Positions 20,911-31,898 of a stretch of DNA of 60,000 bases are shown one piece after another (the stretch's first letter is position 1; each line of letters begins with the position of its first letter). The translations under genes were made by a program, and so were the position numbers. The notes under the pieces are model-generated. The model searched no databases and was not told where the DNA came from. It was given only the letters and a program-made list of their open reading frames with translations. This stretch comes from Diphasiastrum complanatum (lineage: Eukaryota; Streptophyta; Lycopodiopsida; Lycopodiales; Lycopodiaceae): the NCBI GenBank assembly GCA_029204225.1, contig CM055098.1:266501-326500 (forward strand), in the 5' to 3' direction.

Positions 20911-21517
20911 GAAATTGATTTTAAATCAATTAGAAAGCAATTTGTTATCTTATCAAATGTATGCTCTTGAATCTAATAAGAGCAAGAATGATTTGTTCAT
21001 TCCAATTGTCAATAGTTGTGTTTTCTCATTTGTCGAGGGAATGTGTACACTTCTTATGAAATCAAGTGAATCATCCTCAAAGGACACTTGTATACATAAG
21101 AAAGTAAGTAGCTTCAATGAATTCAAGATTTCTTTTGATTACAAGATTAAGACAATCATGCAAAAAGTTTTTGCTTTATGGACTAGTCAAACTAGTATGC
21201 AAAATCTTGGTAATCAACACATGTATCTATCTCAAGATCTTGTTTTTCATAGCCATTATGAGGCATGGAGGCCTCTGATTTCCTTCATGAAAAATTAGCT
21301 ATATTTTAGGAGGAGAAGCTTGCAAATATCTTCTTCAAGCTTGGAAGGAATCAAAGGCAAGAAAGCTAAGATGGTGGAATGTGCTTCAAGGAGGTTGGCA
21401 ATGGATTTCCATCAAAGAAGTCCTATCATGGTTGTGGTAATGTGGCTACAACACAAAGCATTGGCTGGTTTTTCCATGCCAAAGGATCCACTTGAGAAGC
21501 TAACATTAGCCTCTTAA
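20905..21517 (+). pseudogene. Unrecognised module replacing pol (shared with the 23.3-28.6 kb element)
   Basis: After protease the frame at 20905-21298 reads LKLILNQLESNLLSYQMYAL, then ESSSKDTCIHKKVSSF and HYEAWRPLISF. The minus-strand ORF of the element at 24263-25900 carries the same wording (LKLILNQLESKWLFHQMYAL, ESSSKDTYLHNEVFSL, HYETWRSQIS). This is not integrase or RT by any motif I know. The function is unknown. Its recurrence in two separately inserted elements means it belongs to the family rather than being chance. Confidence 0.55.
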
Positions 21518-22034
21518 GTTTTTTTATAGATGTACATTGGAGTTACCAAGTTAGAATTGAGGAGGAGTGTTGAAATTGTCACTTCCAACTTGGTTAATGT
21601 AGTATGTTAATCTTGAGATCTAGGTTCATATTGAGATCTCACACGTGTGCCTCTTCCCACGTGTGAAAGGAAGTAGAAAATGTACTTGTATATATCTAGA
21701 TTCATTTTAGATAGATCTACACAAGTGTGAACTTGCCTTTTGACTAGAATTTAAGGATGTACTTGATAGGATGTACATATTCTCTTAGATCCTATTTTGT
21801 AGGGAAGATTCCTATTTTTAAGGAGACTAATAGCTGGATTCTAGTTAGTAGGATAAGTCAACTTTGATCTATGGGCATATCTTGCTCCTATTGGTCGATC
21901 TACATGATGTGGCACTCCCTACACATGTGAAGGCCTGCTGGACTAGTACACAGGTCATTCATGTACTTGATCTATAAAGAGATCACCATTTCTAATGAGA
22001 AGTTGATGAGACATTGGCAATTTCTAGGATTTGC

Positions 22035-22440
22035 TTGTAATTCTCATATTCATTAGGGCCTTTTTTGGACTAAAAAAGAGTCTCTTCCTTGCCTAAACAA
22101 GTATTCTAATCATAATTAATTTAGTGCTAATCAATCCTACGTGGCACCTTTACCTTCGGGTTACCATACAAGGTGAGCAAGAGTTAAGGCCTAAATGTAG
22201 GTCTCATTTTCATAGACTATTGTAGGTTATTTGCCTAAACTATAATAGGTAACTAATAGGTAAGTTACAAAGTACAGCTAGAGTAGGGTTAGTATAGAAT
22301 GACCTTTCATTGTCCTAAATGCAATAGGACCCTAGGCATGGAAACTAGTATATGCCTAATAAAGCTTATATCATGGTTAGTTCACATTGAACTTTGACAC
22401 CATTTGATTAAGGTATATTGTAAAGTTCTACATAGTTGTT
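22035..22440. other. Stretch without a recognisable gene
   Basis: AT-rich sequence between the truncated 3' LTR and the candidate transposase of copy C. No ORF, repeat or signal could be supported; it may include the 5' flank of copy C. Confidence 0.4.
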
Positions 22441-22464
22441 TTTGGGAAATTCGACATCTTCAAG

Positions 22465-23302
22465 ATGACAACCAAGTATCACTTACATGTGAAGTTAGAC
22501 AAGGATTATGCGACAACCAAAGCTGCATGGGGTGTTAACTTAAATCCGTATGAGATGCATTGTTGGAGATCAGAAGGCAAAAAACATATTGACCTATGGG
22601 TAAGAGGTGATTTATACCCCCGCAATCCACTGGTAGATGCTCCTCCTAAATTTTTGGATGTACATAGTTTGTTAAGGTTCATTGAGGATGGTGGGGATGG
22701 ACTCCTTGGCTATTGTCAAGCAATGGATTCTCGAAGAATCCAAGCTGAGACATTGGAAAATACGGCCATTCATATCTTGCATATGAATGACAATTTAAAG
22801 TCGTTGCATGGAATAAATATGACATTGGAGCAGGAGATAAATGGTTTGAAAATAGAGCTTGCCAGTTCTGTCACAAAAAATGAAGAATTGCAATCTTCAG
22901 TCAGTATATTTTAGAGGACAATATATGGCTTACAATGAAAGCGTAGAGTCTCAATGGATCAACAAGCACAAATTGAAAACACTAAGAGACACAAACTAGA
23001 AGCTTTGGCCCCAGGTGGTGGTGCCAGTAAAAGACGTATGAGGGACACAAAAGAGTTCTTGCAAAAGACGGCTGGAAAAGATTTTATTGCCAGAAAATAT
23101 ATGAAACATTTTCTGAAGGGTAAAGATTTGATTAAAATTGTGGAAGATGATACAAGTGTTTCAATTCGCTTGAGAATTGCAAAATCAAGCCAAATCCAAA
23201 TGTTAAAGAGATGGTGTATGCATGTGACCAAGGAGGTGTGAGTCGCAAGGGGTATGGAGCTTTGAAGAAGTATATGAAACGCTCTGACAAAAATGGGTTA
23301 AA
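22465..23302 (+). pseudogene. Candidate transposase gene, copy C, 5' part (coiled-coil N-terminus)
   Basis: This is the only copy with the N-terminal region. It starts MTTKYHLHVKLDKDY, includes IDLWVRGDLYPRNPL, and a probable coiled coil (AETLENTAIHILHMNDNLKS, then MTLEQEINGLKIELASSV). After frame changes near 22912 and 23200 it continues KRRMRDTKEFL, KYMKHFLKGKDLIKIVEDDT and QGGVSRKGYGALKKYMKR. VSRKGY aligns with VSREAY at the truncated start of copy A, which ties the parts together. The frame is cut at 23307 by insertion of an LTR element and resumes at 28632. I do not recognise the N-terminal domain. Confidence 0.55.
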
Positions 23303-23307
23303 ACGCC

Positions 23308-24122
23308 TGTGCAAAAAGTACAAAAAGGACCAAGAGTGGATCCTAATCTGATCCTTAAGAGGGATCGGTTGTCAGATTACTTGATCTATCAATCTACTTC
23401 AGATTAAGATCAATCTAGATCAAATTTTAGACACAAAATCCTAACAAGAACAATCATTAATTGAAGGTAAGTGTACTTTATGGTTTCACACGTGTGAAAC
23501 ACTGTCTGAGTACGGACTCCAACCTGAAAATCAAGTACACATTGGTAGAACCTCAAAACAATCAAAACAAATGTAGACAAATGGAGAGAATCACTCAAAA
23601 TTGCTTCCAAAACAAAGATTGGTGTCTCACATTGATTATGGCCAAATGTGGCTCTATATATACAATAAGTGGGAGCTCGTGGTACTGATCATCCCTCTGA
23701 TCCCACATGTGTGAAGGTGCTTTGTCATATGATGATTCATCATGCAAAATTGACACTTGGACAAAACCTTCTATTTTGAGCACTTTTGGTCCATTTTCCT
23801 TCTATATGGAGATCTACTGGAAATCTTCTAGAAGTCAAAATTAGCCTACGTCAGCTTATTCCACACATGTGAGCTGTCCTCTACACATGGTATATGACAC
23901 CTAACCAAAGGATGTGGCTCATGCAATCAATAGATTGATGCCATGTGTCATATGTCTAAAAAACTAGTTTTTGGTTCAATTAAATCATATGTACAACCTA
24001 TATGATTATGGTACATGACAAGTACACTATTTTCACATGTGGGAACAGGCTCCACACATGTGTGTTTATCTATATACAAGCTTATTTTTGCCTCTACCAA
24101 GCTTATTTTTGCATTTTTCACA
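23308..24122 (-). repeat. Left LTR (3' LTR) of the pol-less element
   Basis: Starts TGTGCAAAAAG, ends TTTTTCACA. It contains several CACACGTGTG or CACATGTGTG palindromes. Confidence 0.92.
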
Positions 24123-24262
24123 CTCCTCCTCAAAAATCTAGCTTGGTAAATCTAGCTTGATGAAAAACGTGATGATCTTGAACTTGACTCCATGGGCTGA
24201 ATTGGTCTTTGCTGGTTCAAAAGGTGTGAAGATCAGCCAATGAGCTTGATGTTGATCTGAAA

Positions 24263-25970
24263 TCACCATATCCATGATAGTGCTTCTTTGATGTTGACAT
24301 CTTTGATGAGCTTGAGAGCTTTGCACCATCCTAGCACCTCCAAAATTGATTCCTTCCAAATTTCATGTAGATGCTTGACTTTGAGGCTTGCTCTTTCTTC
24401 ATGTGCATGCTCCCTCATGAGAAAATAAATATTTCTTCTTGATTTATTAGGATCACAAAGATCTAACATCATGTTACCACGATCTAGAGAATTAGACTCA
24501 TCCAAATTGACAAGACTATGCATGCTATAATAACAAAGTGTTTGCATCATATCTTCATGCTTGTTTACCATGATAATCTCTGATCCAATGAGGCTAAATA
24601 CTTCATTATGGAGATAAGTGTCTTTAGAAGATGATTCACTTACTCTCATAAAGAGTTTACAATTTGTCTCAATACAAATTTTCAAACTATGAGTGAACAA
24701 ATCACTTTTCCTCTTGCATGACTCAAGAGCATACATTTGATGAAATAACCATTTGCTTTCTAATTGATTTAAGATCAATTTCAACCTTTTAAGAACATCA
24801 TCTATGTTCTCAAGAGAGACTTCATACTCAACTAATATGGTTTTACTCCAATTTTGAGATGCAATGATCTCACTAAAGCAAATTGATTTATTAAATGACA
24901 TAAGAGAAATAAGTATGTGATGTATACCACATGAGATATGCTCCTCTTTCCCTTGAAATGTGAGCCACATGGACTCAACCATATTTCTTGAGTTTCTTTT
25001 TGGAATCACAATTTGAGAAGGTCTCTCCTCCTCAATCCTAGGCACACTTGAACCTTGAGAAGGATTCTCCTCCTCAATCCTTGGCACATTTGAACCTTGA
25101 GATGACTCCTTAAGATCCTCTTCATGGTGCTCCTTTTTGATGGAAATTTGAGACCTCCATGTCTCATAATGATCACAACAACTATGACCACACAATATGC
25201 ACTTCCTATGATTATCAAAATTACTTATGCTAAAAACATAAGTCCAAAAATCACCACAACTTGGCATGATTTTTATAATATTGATCTCAATAAGGCTAAC
25301 TACTTGCTTATGGATATAAGTGTCCACTTTGGATGCTTCACTTATTCTCATAAGAAGTTTACAACTTGCCTTTAAGATTGAAAACTTACAATTTTCATCT
25401 TTATGAATGAACACATCATTCATGATCTTATTGAAACCAAAAGATCCTACATTATGAAGATATTTCCATTTCCTTGACTTCATAACTAATGTAAGCTTAC
25501 AAGGAAAACATATTTTGCTATCTTTTAAGGCATCACACTTAACTAGTATTGCCTTAATCCACCTTTGAGATACAAAAATCTCTTCAAAGCAAAATGGTTC
25601 TTCATAAGTTGACATGAGCGCATAAATGAAACTATTTTCATTTTGTGATTGCTCCTTATTCTTGATTGATTTCTCTTGGATAATAACAATAAGTTTGAAC
25701 TTGTCCAAAGTTCCAAGCAAAATACTTTCCAAGGACATGAAATAAATCCAAGTTACTTTCATGAAAGTGACATCTATCTTTGCATCTTGAACCAAACAAT
25801 GCACTTTCAAATGAAAAATTTCAAAAGATTTGACATGTGTTGTGATGGACTCTTGAAGACAAATCTTGCAAGTCCTTGTGAGACTCCAAGCCTCATTCAC
25901 CTTTCCACAAAGGAAACACCTTTCCTTGGACTTGTCCTTCTTGTATTTGCATTTTGAACTTGAAGCTCCA
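24263..25970 (-). CDS. Long unrecognised ORF replacing pol in the LTR element
   Basis: An ORF of 545 codons from the first Met; the frame is open further upstream and includes CFLCGKV(x9)CKIC, a four-Cys cluster resembling a zinc ribbon. A second cluster reads KCILCGHSCCDHYETWR. The protein holds two tandem copies of a roughly 105-residue unit. The first has SQRWIKAILVKCDAL and ISEASKVDTYIHKQVVSLIE; the second has SQNWSKTILVEYEVS and VSESSSKDTYLHNEVFSLIG. Between them is a short duplicated acidic linker (SQGSNVPRIEEENP, SQGSSVPRIEEERP). The unit recurs in the plus-strand element at 20.9-21.3 kb. It is followed by ESILEVLGWCKALKLIKD. No catalytic motif is visible. Retention of a long open frame in an element with otherwise decayed gag is notable. 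Confidence 0.55.
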
Positions 25971-26198
25971 TTCCTTCACCTCGGCCCCCTTGCTTTGGTT
26001 CTCCTTGGATGGACTGGTCTTCTTTTTGTAGCATCTTGAGAAAAAATATCCTCCCTTGCCACAAAGGTTGCACTCATGATCCTTTCTTTCCTTCAATAGG
26101 ATGCCACCTATTGATGCCATGTGAATAAAAACTTGTGATATGATTCTACAAATGTAATTTGTGACTTTCAAGAGACTAGATTTGAACATCTTCAACAA
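25893..26198 (-). pseudogene. Gag zinc-knuckle fragment of the pol-less element
   Basis: A CCHC-like knuckle (CNLCGKGGYFFSRC; the usual His position is Tyr/Phe here) is followed by a Lys-rich linker. A frameshift near 25980 separates it from the long ORF, whose extended frame (NGASSSKCKYKKDKSKERC) continues the same protein. No UBN2 gag domain is visible upstream. Confidence 0.6.
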
Positions 26199-27780
26199 TC
26201 TAGAAGGATCTACAAAAGATCTAGCTCACAAACCTAAGAATCAATCTTCACAGTAATGACTAGTCACTTGGAAACTTTGCTTTGATCACTAAGACAAAAG
26301 CACACAATCTTTGAATCAAATCACTAAAGAAATCAGATCCAATCTCCTATTGGACTCATCAAATACCAGTGACTCTTTCTTTTGAAAATTGAAATGGATA
26401 TGAAAAACATTTGAAACCTAGATTTTCCTTTTCACTTGACTAGTTCTCTCAACACGAGATTCTTGAACAAAAGATGGGTTTTGTTTCAAATACATGAAAA
26501 TCAAACTTAATCACTTCTTTTGGACTCACTCTTGACCCAAATTATCTCACACTTGAGATTTAGAATGAATTTGATTTGATTTGACAACAAACTATACCAC
26601 CAATTTTTCACAAAGCTTAAAAAATTAGACAACTAGAGATTCACAAAGATCTCAACCATGCATGAATACTCAAATATGGACTCCTCCTCATTCTAGACAT
26701 CCAATGGGATCTCAAATTGACCCTCACACTCTCACAAAGAAAGTTGAATATAACTAATTTGAGTTTCATACATACTATGTCAATTTTTGCTCAATAAATT
26801 GATTCAATCACCCCTATTGGATTCCACCAATTACTCTACCTCTTAAGACTTGGAATGAAATTCAAAATCAAAGGTTGTGATTTTTCTCACTAAGATATTG
26901 TGATTCAAAGAGCTAATGCCACTTAGAAAGATTTGATCACCTGGGAAGAGACGAACTCTCCACCAATAACAACACAAAATGAGCTTCTAGATCTTGCCTT
27001 CTACAAGGAAGGAACTCTTAGAAAATTGGATCTCTCTCTACACATTTGCCATAGACACCATAATGACTCTTTTCAAACCTTACAATCACTCAAACAAATT
27101 GAGTAGGGTTGAACAATGTGACTTGGATCTCAATCTCTTTTCTAGAACTCTCAATTTAAGCCAATCTATGTCAAATTCTACAAAAGATTTGCATAGATGC
27201 TCTATATGCACTAGAAACTCTCAAAGGTTTCACTTGGAGGACAGATCCAAGGATGTTTTCTAGCAAATTGATGCTTCTAAACTTGACCCTATCACTCTTG
27301 AACAAATCTAGGGTGATGGTACAATGGATTACAACCTCTCACCTTGCATATCACTCCTTAATCTATGATTTTTAGCAAAATCTCTCTCAGCTTCAACATG
27401 CACTCAAAAAATCAGAGATGATCAATTAATGCACCTATTTCAAGCTTCAAATTTAATTTCTTGGCTGATCTAATTCAAAAAATAATCAAGGGATTAGATT
27501 TTCTATAGAAAATGCTTGATTTTGCACCAAAAATCTCTCAAATTGGGTGCGTGAGTCAAAATGTACAAATTTTTTAATTTTCTTAGCCAAAACCGGAGCT
27601 GTATGAACTCACACGTGTGAAAAGGGTTCCTACAGCCCACAACAAATTCTGGTCCAAAAATTTTGAGAATATCTATCAAATCCAACTCGCTACCCAAAAT
27701 TTGACTAGTTTCCAAAAAACTGCTAATTTTGGCTTTGATTTGGATTAACCCTATCAATTTCAACAAAACCTCTTGTACTA
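26199..27780. other. Leader of the pol-less element without ORFs
   Basis: About 1.6 kb between the primer-binding site and the gag fragment. It has no credible reading frame on either strand. Long untranslated leaders of this sort are known in non-autonomous LTR elements. Confidence 0.5.
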
Positions 27781-27793
27781 GGCTCTGATACCA

Positions 27794-28626
27794 TGTGCAA
27801 AAAGTACAAAAAGGACCAAGAGTGGATCCTAATCTGATCCTCAAGAGGGATTGGTTGTCAGATTACTTGATCTATCAATCTACTTCAGATTAAGATCAAT
27901 CTAGATCAAATTCTAGACACAAAATCCTAACAAGAACAATCATTAATTGAAGGTAAGTGTACTTTATGGTTTCACACATGTGAAACACTGTCTGAGTACG
28001 GACTCCAACTTGAAAATCAAGTACACATTGATAGAACCTCAAAACAATCAAAAGAAATGTAGACAAATGGAGAGAATCACTCAAAATTGCTTCCAAAACC
28101 AAGATTGGTGTCTCACATTGATTATGGCCAAATGTGGCTCTATATATACAATAAGTGGGAGCTCATGGTACTGATCATCCCTCTGATCCCACATGTGTGA
28201 AGGTGCTTTGTCATATGATGATTCATCATGCAAAACTGACACTTGGACAAAACCTTCTATTTTGAGCACTTTTGGTCCATTTTCCTTCTATATGGAGGTC
28301 TACTTGGAAATCTTCTAGAAGTCAAAATTCACCTATTTCAGCTTATTCCACACATGTGAGCTGTACTCTACACATGGGATATGACACCTAACCAAAGGAT
28401 GTGGCTCATGCAATCAATAGATTGATGCCATGTGTCATATGTCTAGAAAACTAGTTTTTGGCATTTTTAGCCACTAGAACTTGAATTAAATCATATGTAC
28501 AACCTATATGATTATGGTACATGACAAGTACACTATTTTCACATGTGGGAACAGGCTCCACACATGTGTGTTTATCTATATACAAGGTTTTTGGCCTCTA
28601 CCAAGCTTATTTTTGCATTTTTCACA
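27794..28626 (-). repeat. Right LTR (5' LTR) of the pol-less element
   Basis: Same ends as the left LTR. It carries the insert GCATTTTTAGCCACTAGAAC near 28460, which the left LTR lacks. Confidence 0.92.
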
Positions 28627-28631
28627 ACGCC

Positions 28632-29460
28632 ATCAGATAGTACCTACTTATAAACTTGTTGAATCTTCCAAACGGGAATGCAATTCAATTTTGCTCTCTG
28701 ATTTAGGAGAGTTTCAGCATATTGAGGATTCATTTACAGTAATCAATAAGAAGAAAGGACCTCCGACTTGTTTTCATTATCATCAGGGCAACAATACATT
28801 CTTAGATCTGGAAAAGGTCCAAGCGATGATGATCCGACATTAGAATTTAAACAAATGGTAAGAACATTTCTTGTAGATTCTGGTTTACAATTGTATGCTT
28901 CTCTTCAACAAATATGTTTTCGTAATGAAAATTTTGTTTTACAGATTGTGGAGGTAAAGTTATATTTGTTATTAAGCTCAACAAAGTGGAAATCGTAAAA
29001 GGGCGTAAACTTGAACGTGTCACAATCACCTTGATGAACTGTGAATTGCAACAGTTTGGCAAAAGTTATTGTAAAGAATTTAGCATGCAATCCGAAAATC
29101 ACATTTGGTGGATAGCTGCATTTGAAGTTCCTAAGGAGTCTCATGAAGTATTGAAGTGGCTATTTGAAAAATGTAGTATATCTAAGATAATACATGCACA
29201 AAATGAAGGCAAATTGCTCAATGTTGGAGGAGAAAGCTTTGATGTAGAATGGCACCTAGCTGCTGATTTGAAGACCTTGAAATGCATGTACGGTTGTGGT
29301 CTAGGTGCAAATGCAAAGAATTTGTGTATATATTGTATGTTTGAATCTAGGCGAAACAAAAGTATTTTGAATTGCAACCAAAGTCTTACACCAAATAGGC
29401 ATAGTCTAGACAAAGCTAGGAGTCCTATGTTGAACATTCCTCTTGAAAGAGTCCATTTTT
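28632..29460 (+). pseudogene. Candidate transposase gene, copy C, middle part
   Basis: Resumes after the LTR insertion with HQIVPTYKLVESSKRECNSI, which aligns with the segment after VSREAY in copy A. After frame changes it reads VEIVKGRKLERVTITLMN, WWIAAFEVPKESHEVLKWLF without the interruption seen in copy A, and WHLAADLKTLKCMYGCGLGA with CIYC. It then runs to LNIPLERVHF, where similarity to copies A and B stops abruptly at about 29460 and gypsy-like debris begins. The IGGAKAR and GMEKS blocks are missing. Asp in AADLK and both Cys of CIYC are kept. Confidence 0.65.
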
Positions 29461-29609
29461 TGCTACAACACTACCCTTGATCAGATCCATCCAAGCAACG
29501 TAACACATTTCAATATCTGTTCACAGTTCAGAATGACCTACAACCACCCTCCACATGTCCTACATACATTCTCAGACCTTTTAAAATCTTTCTATATGCA
29601 CAGTTACCC

Positions 29610-30060
29610 ATTGGCTGCACCTCCTTCGCGTCACCATCTCAACTGCCCCTCTTTTTCTCCCAACCCAGCTGAGCCATTCGCGTCCCAACTCAACTGAGTC
29701 ATTTGTGTCCCAACTCAGCTTAGCCCTTCGCATTCCAACTCAGACGAGTCATTCGCGTCCCAACTCAACCGAGTCAATCGCATTTCATCTCAGACGAGTC
29801 GCCTCTCCATTACCATCTCGACCGACGCAGGAACAGTCAGATCTCGCCTACGTCTATAGTTTGAATCTCGACCGGAGACTTCTTTCAGATCTTGACCAAC
29901 GCATTTCATCAGATCTCGACCAAAGTATTTCAGTCAGATCTTGATCGCGTCTCCAATTCAAATCTCGACCAGGACATTATTTTGAACTCTCAAGCGCCCT
30001 TCTCTGATAAATCTCACCCACGCTTCTTCTTCGAATCTCAACCGAGCCAGAAGGCATTCA
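29610..30060. repeat. Degenerate ~25-bp tandem repeat block 1 (CGTCCCAACTCAACCGAGTC type)
   Basis: Units such as TTCGCGTCCCAACTCAACCGAGTCA and later TCAGATCTCGACC repeat with a spacing near 25 bp. The same AACTC/ATCTC-AACCGA core occurs in the two blocks further right. Confidence 0.65.
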
Positions 30061-30061
30061 A

Positions 30062-30415
30062 TTCTTGACCGGGCATGCACAATTGGTTAACAAACGATGC
30101 CAAAAGGCCTGGCATGACCGTCACCTACGCAATAAAGATCTACACTTAGGTGACCAGGTGCTTCTTTATAAATCAAAGAAGCACCCCGGCGAATTGAAAT
30201 TCAGAAGTGAGGGCCCGTATATTATTAATAAAATCTTTCCTAATGGTGCAGTCCAGTTGCAAACACTTGACAGAATACTCCTAGACACTGTCGTCAACGG
30301 TGGCTATGGCGATATTGTGAAGAGTTGTTTTTTGTTGACCCAATTTATCATCTTTTCCCTAGTATATATTTTACATTTTTTATTCTTTTTTATCTTCTTA
30401 TTTTCTTGCTTGTAG
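30062..30415 (+). pseudogene. Ty3/gypsy integrase C-terminal fragment
   Basis: Reads KRCQKAWHDRHLRNKDLHLG, DQVLLYKSKKHPGELKFRSE and GPYIINKIFPNGAVQLQTLD, the conserved end of plant gypsy integrases (the GPF/Y module). Zinc finger and DDE core are absent upstream. A hydrophobic, low-complexity tail follows to 30415 and is unlikely to be ancestral protein. Non-coding sequence follows to the next repeat block. Confidence 0.85.
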
Positions 30416-30735
30416 TTCTCATTTTGCATGGCTATTTTTAACCACATTCCTTGTTCATACTTCATACCATTCCTTATGTACTTTCTATGCATTTTTCTTT
30501 TTCCTGTAAATACTCATGGCTCATGGATGTTCTAAGTCGACAAATGCTAGGCTACACCATATGAAATGATTCTCACACATTTAGCCACCTCATTTATGTC
30601 TGACTGGTATCTCAAGCATACAAAAATTCTTGGAGATACACCTTATCCATAAGAACTTCTACTCTGAGCCACAGTCATATTTTCCCCCTTGAAGTTCTTC
30701 ACTTGCATCAAACAGGACCATTCATTCATAATGAG

Positions 30736-30930
30736 GTTTTGTCAAATCTCAACCGACGGGCTTTGTCAAATCTCAACCGACGAATTTTGTCAAATCTCAA
30801 CCGACGAGATTCGCTCAGATCTCAACCAACGGGATTCGCTCAAATCTCAACCGACGAGATTCACTCAAATCTCAACTGACGATTTTTGTCAGATCTCAAC
30901 CGACGATTTCTCTCAAATCTCAACCGACGT
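30736..30930. repeat. 24-bp tandem repeat block 2 (TTTGTCAAATCTCAACCGACG)
   Basis: Eight consecutive units of 23-25 bp. A 24-bp period keeps one frame open, giving repeated QISTD words; I take that as a consequence of the repeat. Units vary mainly in the 5' half. Confidence 0.9.
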
Positions 30931-31619
30931 CCCATCACGTCCAAACCCAGCCGATGACGTCCATAAATGCCATCACCTCGATGCCATTCGCACCTCAGCG
31001 AAGTGCAAATTCTGGAGTTCTCTGGCAACAATCTACTAGCGATTTTCTTGCTCTCGTACACGATCCTGGCGCTCTGTGCATCTTTCATCGCTTCCAAACC
31101 ATCTCCACCAACTATCGGCCATCCTCATTTGTTTACCATTGAGAGCGCCATCACAAACCATCTCCAAACCTAACATTGCAATTGGAAGACAACACATTTG
31201 AAACTTTTCGCATGCTGAGGGGTAGTGTCACGCAAGCATTCAACATGCTTTCGTTACACTATTGAATATCATATCATAATGATAAACACTTGTTTTTCGT
31301 CATCACCATATATCCGTTTCCACATAAATCTACCTTCCTTACATCACCATCCTTGCCCACTATCTTCATATCTACCGCTTCTTCACAACCATATACCGAC
31401 ACCTCCATTTTTCCAAACTTCTACCTTCCATTGTTCTTATCCGACCTCATTCTGTTCCAACCTTTTTATTTCCCACCATCCTTCGTTTAACACACATCCT
31501 CCACACCGTTCTATCCACAACACCTCCGCTTTCACACACCTTTCCTTCTCAACCTCAGTTAACACAGTCCTTTCCTTTCGCACCATATCTCCCTTCACAC
31601 AGATTTTCCATTCCATCTC

Positions 31620-31865
31620 AACCAAAGCCCTGTATCCATCTCGACTGACGCCCTGTCTTCCATCTCGACTGACGCCCTTCCTCTCAAATCTTGACCGACA
31701 CCCTTCCTCTCAAATCTCGACTGACACCCGTCCTCTCAAATCTCGACTGACACCCTTCCTCTCAAATTTTGACCGACACCCTTCCTCTCCCATCTCGATC
31801 GACACCCTGTCTGAAATCTCAACCGACGCCGCTTAACCCTGTCTGAAATCTCAACCGACACCCTT
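31620..31865. repeat. 26-bp tandem repeat block 3 (TTCCTCTCAAATCTCGACTG type)
   Basis: About nine units of 24-28 bp with the same ATCTCGACYGACRCCC core as block 2. The pyrimidine-rich stretch 31270-31620 before it has no gene I can support. Confidence 0.85.
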
Positions 31866-31898
31866 TTTCCATAACCTTGTTTCTCAACTTTTTCATCA

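Larger units (their letters stand above)
18776..22034 (+). mobile_element. Pol-less copia-like LTR element with truncated LTRs
   Basis: The 5' LTR remnant (18776-19200) and the 3' LTR (21568-22034) share about 260 bp beginning GATCTACATGATGTGGCACT. The 5' LTR ends TTCACA at 19200 and is followed by CGGTATCAGAGC (19201-19212), a tRNA-iMet primer-binding site with one mismatch. A purine tract GAGGAGGAG (21559-21567) precedes TGTTGAAATTG at the 3' LTR start. The left LTR lacks its beginning and the right LTR its end. Between them are gag, zinc knuckle and protease, then an unrecognised module in place of integrase and RT. Confidence 0.8.
23303..28631 (-). mobile_element. Complete pol-less LTR retrotransposon with 5-bp target duplication
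   Basis: Two LTRs of 815 bp (23308-24122) and 833 bp (27794-28626) begin TGTGCAAAAAG and end TTTTTCACA. They are flanked by the duplication ACGCC (23303-23307 and 28627-28631). The complement of a tRNA-iMet primer-binding site (GGCTCTGATACCA, 27781-27793) adjoins the right LTR and a purine tract (GAGGAGGAG in minus orientation) adjoins the left LTR, so the element reads on the minus strand. The LTRs are closely similar, differing by some substitutions and a roughly 20-bp indel near 28460. The interior has a 1.6-kb leader without ORFs, a zinc-knuckle gag piece and a 545-residue ORF, but no protease, integrase or RT motif. It presumably depended on an autonomous copia relative. Confidence 0.92.

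Noticed and set aside
30736-30930. Regular short repeats resembling a CRISPR array
   Set aside because: Units are directly adjacent with no unique spacers, and the DNA is eukaryotic.
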